This document shows, piece after piece, positions 59,031 to 64,000 of a DNA stretch of 64,000 nucleotides. Source of the stretch: Gigaspora margarita (taxonomy: Eukaryota; Glomeromycota; Glomeromycetes; Diversisporales; Gigasporaceae). The first letter of the stretch is position 1. Every line of letters starts with the position of its first letter. The stretch lies in NCBI GenBank assembly GCA_009809945.1, contig WTPW01000013.1, positions 64,406 to 128,405 of the forward strand. Reading direction: 5' to 3'. Under the pieces are notes generated by a model. That model was not told the origin of the DNA and did no database searches. It saw only the letters and a program-made list of their open reading frames with translations. A program made the translations under genes and the position numbers.

Positions 59031-60060
59031 AAAATACTATCTACTAAGCGCTCAAGACTCTTAAACCTTGAACTGGCAGGCAGAAAGAGGCGTAGAAGTT
59101 TTGGTCCGGGTCTCAAGGTTCGGAAAGTCTTGGTAGGANGATATCAACAATAATCTATTAGTCAATCCTAGCTGCGGCTTATGGGATATGAATATGGATA
59201 TCGGCTTGCAATCGGCAAGTTGCTTTCANGGGGTTCNCGTGATGATGCGGTATCCNAGTTTTCAGGTTCCAATTATGGTGTCGATTTGGATATCGGTCCG
59301 ATATCGGTATCACGGGATCAGATTGTTCGATAAATGAGGCACACAAGTATTGTTTGACTTTGCTAACAATGGGTCAAGGTAACAATTAAAGGTTTTTCTA
59401 TAAAGGTATCACGGTAACTATTCTACGTTAACTCTTCTACTCGAATTTCGAAGGTTACTCCAAAACTGACAACAAGGTTTTTATAATAACAACAGGGATA
59501 TCGGAAGCGTATTCAGGATAATATGGATGAAACTTAGAAGGGTTACTACTTCTACTATTATGATTTCGAAGTATTAAAACTCAACTGAGTTGTTAACTCA
59601 TAGTGAGCTGTACTCTACTGAGTTGTTAACTCGTAGTGAGCTGTACTCTACTGAGTTGTTTTATTTCAAGGTGATAGGGACATCGCTTTTATACTTTTTA
59701 CATTCATATTCTTTGATACAGGTTTGGTGGCGAAACTAATAGTAGAACTAACCGATCTGACATATCATACCGATCTGCCATATCGGACCGATCTGTCATA
59801 TCAGACCGATCTGTCAGATATGAACGATCTGACATATCGGACCGATCTGTCATATCAGACCGATCTGTCAGATATGAACGATCTGACATATCGGACCGAT
59901 CTGTCCTATCGGACCGATCTGACCGATACAGGTACGAACAAAGCCTATTTAGAGAACAATAATATATGTATGACTAATACTACTACTAAACAAGATATAT
60001 ATATATATGTATAACAATAAAAATAAAAAAAATAATAAGAAATAATAATAATAAAAAGAA
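59031..60060. mobile_element. insertion within DIRS pol, with minisatellites
   Basis: Separates the pol N-terminal remnant from the RT. No terminal repeats found. Holds N bases near 59139-59256 and a 38-bp tandem repeat (TACTGAGTTGTTAACTC..) at about 59590-59655. It also holds a 54-bp repeat made of CATATCGGACCGATCTGTCA-like 18-mers at 59755-59930. Confidence 0.5.
59755..59930. repeat. 54-bp minisatellite of 18-mers
   Basis: CATATCGGACCGATCTGTCA recurs with an exact 54-bp period at 59779 and 59833 and again at about 59887. Sub-units of 18 bp are a multiple of three, so all frames stay open. The resulting reading (TDLSYQTDLSDMNDLTYR on plus, TDRSDMSDRSYL on minus) follows from the repeat and is not evidence of a gene. 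Confidence 0.8.
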
Positions 60061-60084
60061 AACTCCTAAAGCGGGAGCCCTTCA

Positions 60085-61700
60085 CAACATACACTGCCAT
60101 TACAGATCCACATTCCCTCTCAATTGCAATGAAGTATAGAAATTCAGCAGGAAGTCACACACTTGATAGATCAGAGAGTCATAAAGGATTTCCCTTTACA
60201 CAAACCTTGTTTTATCTCAAACATTTTTTTAGAACCCAAAAAAATGGGAGCGCACAGGCTAGTAATAGACTTACGAAAATTAAACACTTACATTCAACAC
60301 CTGCATTTCAAAATGGAAGGATTAGATCTGGTAAAATCTCTGCTGCATGCAAAAGACTTTATGGTATCGATAGATATCAAAGAGGCTTTTCACCATGTAC
60401 CTTTACATTCAGAAGCCCAAAAGTTTTTCGTATTCGAATGCAACAGGAAATGATACTGCTTTATATGTCTACCCTTTGGGCTTTCAACCAGTCCACGTAT
60501 GTTCACGAAGATTCTTTGACCAGTCACGGAGATGGCAAGACAGATGAACGTAAGATTAGTAGCATACTTGGACGATATTCTTATAATGGCAAAATCCCAC
60601 AAGCAAGCAAGGGCAGACAAGGAGAAACTCGTAGACCTACTATACAAAATGGGTTTCAATATAAACATCAAAAAATCATGGCTAGAGCCAGTTTGGTTAA
60701 TAGAGTTCTTAGGGTTTACCATAAATTCGAATGAAATGATGCTCCAAATACCCAATCGCAAAATAAAGGAGTTAATTCACGAATGCTCAGTAATGTAAAA
60801 AAAGACAAGCATTCATATACAAAAACTAGCATCATTAATAGAAAAGCTTATAGCAGTTACGAATGCGTTTCTACCTGCTCAACTATTATCTCACGCATTA
60901 TTACGTGACAAAAACAAACAACTGAAACAACAAGGATGGGATTCAGTAGTTCATCTGTCATCTGAGAGCAAACAACAACTACTGCAATGGATAGAGCAAC
61001 TTACACATCACAAGGGAAGAAAAGTTTTGGTAGAACTGCCAAGTACGATTATACAAACAGACGCTTCGCCGTGGGGTTGGGGAGCCGTAATAAACAATCA
61101 GATAATTTTGGGAAGATAGTCGGTAAAGGAAAGAGGAGATTATATAAACCTGCTCGAAATCAAGACAATTTTGAAGGTATTGACACAATGGAAACAACTA
61201 TGCATCCAGACAATTATCATAAAATCGGACTCTATGACCATGGTAGCATACATCAATCATCAGGGAGGCACAATATTGCCAATGGTAAGTCAGATAGCAG
61301 AACAAATATGGCACCTGTGTATAGCATGGAATATTGTGATCCAGGCTCAACACCTTCCCGGGAAGATGAACAAACTGGCAGATGCAGCATCACGAATGAT
61401 AAATCTACAATCAGAATGGACTTTGTCGAGACTGACATTCAACATACTACAGCAGATTTGGGGGTTCCAGAACATCGATCTATTTGCGACCAGCAAGAAC
61501 ACTCGAATGAAGAGATTTTTCAGTTGGAGATTCAACCCTCAGGTGTTAGCAACAGATGCATTTACCCAACCTTGGAAGGGGTGGAGAGCATTTGTAAATC
61601 CACCATAGATTTTATTACCCAAAGTATTAGCCAAGATTCGCTAAGAGAAAGTCACAGTGATACTGATTTTCTCATTATAGCGTTCAGCTCCCTGGTTCCT
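60085..61700 (+). pseudogene. DIRS reverse transcriptase and RNase H, one frame with stops
   Basis: One frame holds the whole domain set. RT: FLEPKKMGAHRLVIDLRKLN, then DIKEAFHHVPL (first catalytic Asp), LPFGLSTSPRMFTKIL, and VAYLDDILIMAKS (YLDD). RNase H follows: TDASPWGWGAV, then SDSMTMVAYINHQGGTILPM and KLADAASR. Then comes IDLFATSKNTRMKRFFSW and WRAFVNPP, typical of the DIRS linker. Stops at about 60451, 60523, 60787, 61117 and 61609 interrupt it; at three of these the family usually has Trp, so a TGG change is likely. Confidence 0.85.
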
Positions 61701-61779
61701 GATACTAATGGATCACCTAGTAGATATTCCAATAACGTTACCTCGCAGAGCAATTTGTCACGAGGGAACCACACCTCTC

Positions 61780-62985
61780 AGAAATCACAAGTGGAAAATC
61801 TGCGCAGCACTTATATCTGGAAACAGCTCAAAGATAAAGGGTTTTCGGACAGAGCTGCAGAATTATACATCTCGTCATATGATCCAAAGGCTTCAGAATC
61901 AGTGTCAGCATGTATGCGAAAGTGGTTCAATTGGTGTGCATCAGGAGGTCACGATTCCATTAGGTGCCCTCTACAAACAATCTTAGATTTTTAGATGATT
62001 TATACAACCAAAATATGCAGTATAATACGATAGCGAGTTATAGATCAGTGATTAGAGAAGTGCTGTTTATTACGTAATTTATTTTTATTAGGAGGTCATA
62101 CCCCCTCCTCCCCCTGTGATCTAATTAGCAGCCAATAATAATTTTTATATATAACATATAGACGTGATAGACTGCTAACCACCCCTCTCGAAATTACGTA
62201 ATAAATGGCACTTCCCTTAGTGAAGTACACACACAAGTTGAAGAGAAGGCAATTGGTGCACACCCCATTATCGTTAAAGTAATGAAAGGGATTTATAACT
62301 TACGACCACCCAAACAAAAACCTACAGACGTAGTAGATGTGTTACCAACTATGGACTATATTCAATCTCTAGGCTCTAATTTGGAGATGACAATACTTAA
62401 TCTTGCCCAGAAAATGGCATTACTACTAGCTTTAACATCAGGAGGTCGACTATCGGATTTGCAGTGTGTTGACCTAACCTCTATATTCCAATTACAAAAT
62501 GGTGTTTCAGTGACTATTCGGAATCCAAAGGAGGCAAAAATCTCCAGAGCACATAGGGGAATAAAGGAACAAAATAAAACTTTGTTTATTGGGTCTTATC
62601 CAGAGGATGAAGCTTTGTGCGCGTTATCTGCATTTAATACATATAGGGCATGAACATCAGAATAGCGCACATCTTATGAAACACAGAAATCGTTATTTCT
62701 TACTACAACTACGCCCTATAGACCTGCCTCGACAGATTCAATAGCACAGTGGATAAAGTCATGTCTGACTAAATCTTCGGAGGATTTAATAGCCAAAGAT
62801 ACACGAGTAATCTCAGCCTTTCTAGCTCAGAATAGTGGTGCCGATTTGGCTACGATTATGGCGTTAGGAAATTGGTTGAGTAACACAGTATACCAAAAGT
62901 TTTATCAGAGGGGTGTTACACTGTTGTTACAAAAAAACAATGTAGCACAGAAAATAATAGATGAAGCATTATCTACTCCACAGTA
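61780..62985 (+). pseudogene. DIRS tyrosine recombinase, broken and split
   Basis: N-terminal core-binding part: YIWKQLKDKGFSDRAAELYI, then KWFNWCASGG (to about 61990), followed after a frameshift by LDDLYNQNMQYNTIASYRSV. A hairpin element then interrupts it. The catalytic part resumes at about 62230: ALLLALTSGGRLSDLQCVDL (the Arg of box A). Later comes KDTRVISAFLAQNSGADLAT, where the box-B His is Asp, and TVYQKFYQRG (Tyr of FY). Ends with TAG at about 62983. Confidence 0.8.
62056..62215. mobile_element. hairpin MITE inside the tyrosine recombinase
   Basis: AGTGCTGTTTATTACGTAATT faces AATTACGTAATAAATGGCACT, with inner CCCCTCCT/AGGAGG pairing. Non-coding. The recombinase reading continues on either side of it. 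Confidence 0.8.
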
Positions 62986-62999
62986 GCACATGATCTACA

Positions 63000-63105
63000 T
63001 TGCTATTATGATACGAAATGCATTTAAATAAATGTGTGAGTTTTAACGAAATACATTTATAAATGTATGAGTAGAATAATAGCATTGTAGATTATTAGTA
63101 CCCAC
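63000..63105. repeat. DIRS internal complementary region
   Basis: ATGATCTACATTGCTATTATGATACGAAATGCATTT is complementary to the element's left tip (from 57727). The adjoining ATGTGTGAGTTTTAACGAAATAC... to GCATTGTAGAT is complementary to its right tip (63311-63379). The region thus joins both ends head to tail, as required for circle formation in DIRS replication. Confidence 0.9.
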
Positions 63106-63379
63106 CACTCCACACCCCTTATACATAGATAGAAGAAATAATAGAATTTAATACAATATAAATAGTAATCTTGAAATCAAGGCCTAAATTAGAAAAGTAG
63201 AACGTAGAAGGCTTTATATATGTGTAAACAAATGATGTAAACAATGATGCAATTAAGCATACTCTAAATTTGGACACTAACCAATAAAAGATGGCCGATT
63301 AGCATGTGATCTACAATGCTATTATTCTACTCATACATTTATAAATGTATTTCGTTAAAACTCACACATTTATTTAAAT

Positions 63380-64000
63380 GTAATATAGATGTTATTATGA
63401 TGACTATTATGATTATATTTGATGATCATTATGATGATCATTAACTGTTTTGACTATACCAGAATGATCACATGAAATTTATCATTATGACATTAAGATT
63501 ATTGATTGCAATACAAACATCAAATTTTAAATTGGAATTTTGATTTTTGTCGCAGCTTTATTGTTTATGAAATTTTTCTGTTGTTTTTTTTTTGACCTTG
63601 GGTTCATCTTTTGCTTAGTAACTAGTTTCGTTCTGCCTTGGTCAACTTACCTGCAATCACCTCGAAGGCATCACATTTTACTGACATTTGTTCTACTAAT
63701 AAGCTTATTTACAGATGATCAATTTACAGTTAAGATATTTTGTAAATATGTTTTACTGACAACTCATTTTGTAAAGTAATTCTAATCATTATTATTAGGA
63801 TTAAATGTAAATCAAGTTATATGAATTATTGGTTAATTACAAAAGAACTCATTTGTAAACTAATCATCGGTAATATAAGCTTGCCAATAAAGCAAATGTC
63901 GATGAAATATGGTGTCTTTAAAATGACTATTGATATGCAGATTTCTTTGTGATGAACAATTATCGGGAGCCACAGTAATTTGGGGAGTTTGTCAAATGCA
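63380..64000. other. intergenic
   Basis: No gene recognised. GATGATCATTATGATGATCATTA near 63420-63442 is a small palindromic repeat. The frame at 63540-63779 is hydrophobic with no known domain. Confidence 0.4.

Larger units (their letters stand above)
57727..63379 (+). mobile_element. DIRS-type tyrosine-recombinase retrotransposon, decayed
   Basis: The left terminal repeat (about 57727-57887, from AAATGCATTTCGTATCATAA to TCTAATTTAGGCC) is inverted relative to the right one (about 63182-63379, from GGCCTAAATTAG to CTCACACATTTA). Just inside the right end, 63000-63100 is an internal complementary region. Its first half is complementary to the left extremity and its second half to the right extremity, the hallmark of DIRS elements. 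Order of coding remnants: gag, RT, RNase H, tyrosine recombinase. Later insertions lie at about 59030-60060 and 62056-62215. Confidence 0.93.

Noticed and set aside
59704..60014. Repetitive open frames on both strands (TDLSYQTDL- and SDRSYLTDR-type).
   Set aside because: An 18-bp repeat keeps every frame open automatically; no start context, domain or conservation supports a gene.
1..64000. tRNA, rRNA or other structured RNA genes.
   Set aside because: I saw no tRNA B-box-like GGTTCGAATCC with a matching A box, and no rRNA-like GC-rich conserved stretches. A covariance-model scan would be needed to exclude small RNAs.

Overview
The window is AT-rich eukaryotic nuclear DNA packed with transposon remnants. 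Short introns of the GTAAGTAT...TTATTAG type, a Golgi-type GT10 fucosyltransferase, DIRS retroelements and many hAT, Tc1 and Harbinger pieces suggest a repeat-rich early-diverging fungus. An arbuscular mycorrhizal fungus such as Rhizophagus is my best guess, by inference only.

The centrepiece is the minus strand from 27129 down to 16035. It looks like an AT-rich tandem repeat in which a block reading ATTATTAG-NNN-GTAAGTATAA recurs about every 100 bp. AG and GTAAGT are constant and only the NNN changes. Read as splice sites, the blocks are an exon chain: a 175-nt signal-peptide exon, a 31-nt exon, 92 internal microexons (79 of exactly 3 nt, the rest 6, 9, 12, 15 or 21 nt) and a 16-nt last exon with the stop. 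Every microexon is a multiple of three. Joined in phase 2 they give one uninterrupted frame of 190 codons; the other two phases are full of stops. The predicted protein has a signal peptide, a Lys/Glu-rich segment ending in a KR site, a hydrophobic segment, a Pro/Arg-rich region and a Thr-X repeat tail. About 573 coding bases are spread over 11.1 kb and 94 introns.

Layout. 0-9 kb: a decayed hAT transposase and MITEs (968-1140, 4677-5328, 7611-8631). 9-16 kb: AT-rich DNA with a 1-kb palindrome, a telomere-like stretch split by a hAT MITE, a 3-copy tandem repeat and a TA-flanked MITE. 16-27 kb: the microexon gene, with MITEs in its three longest introns. 27-35 kb: mostly unassigned, with several hairpin elements. 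34.8-37 kb: a Tc1/mariner element carrying two nested MITEs. 37-40 kb: a dead LINE-type reverse transcriptase. 41.8-44.1 kb: a second decayed hAT transposase with a BED finger. 44.4-49.1 kb: hairpin DNA and a three-deep transposon nest. 49.8-51 kb: the fucosyltransferase, apparently with one frameshift. 51.4-56 kb: two paralogous segments, each carrying a different insertion, and a 570-bp tandem duplication. 57.7-63.4 kb: a DIRS element with inverted terminal repeats, an internal complementary region, and gag, RT-RNase H and tyrosine recombinase remnants.

Only the microexon gene and the fucosyltransferase look like host genes. Both would enter the secretory pathway, but nothing in the sequence ties them together.
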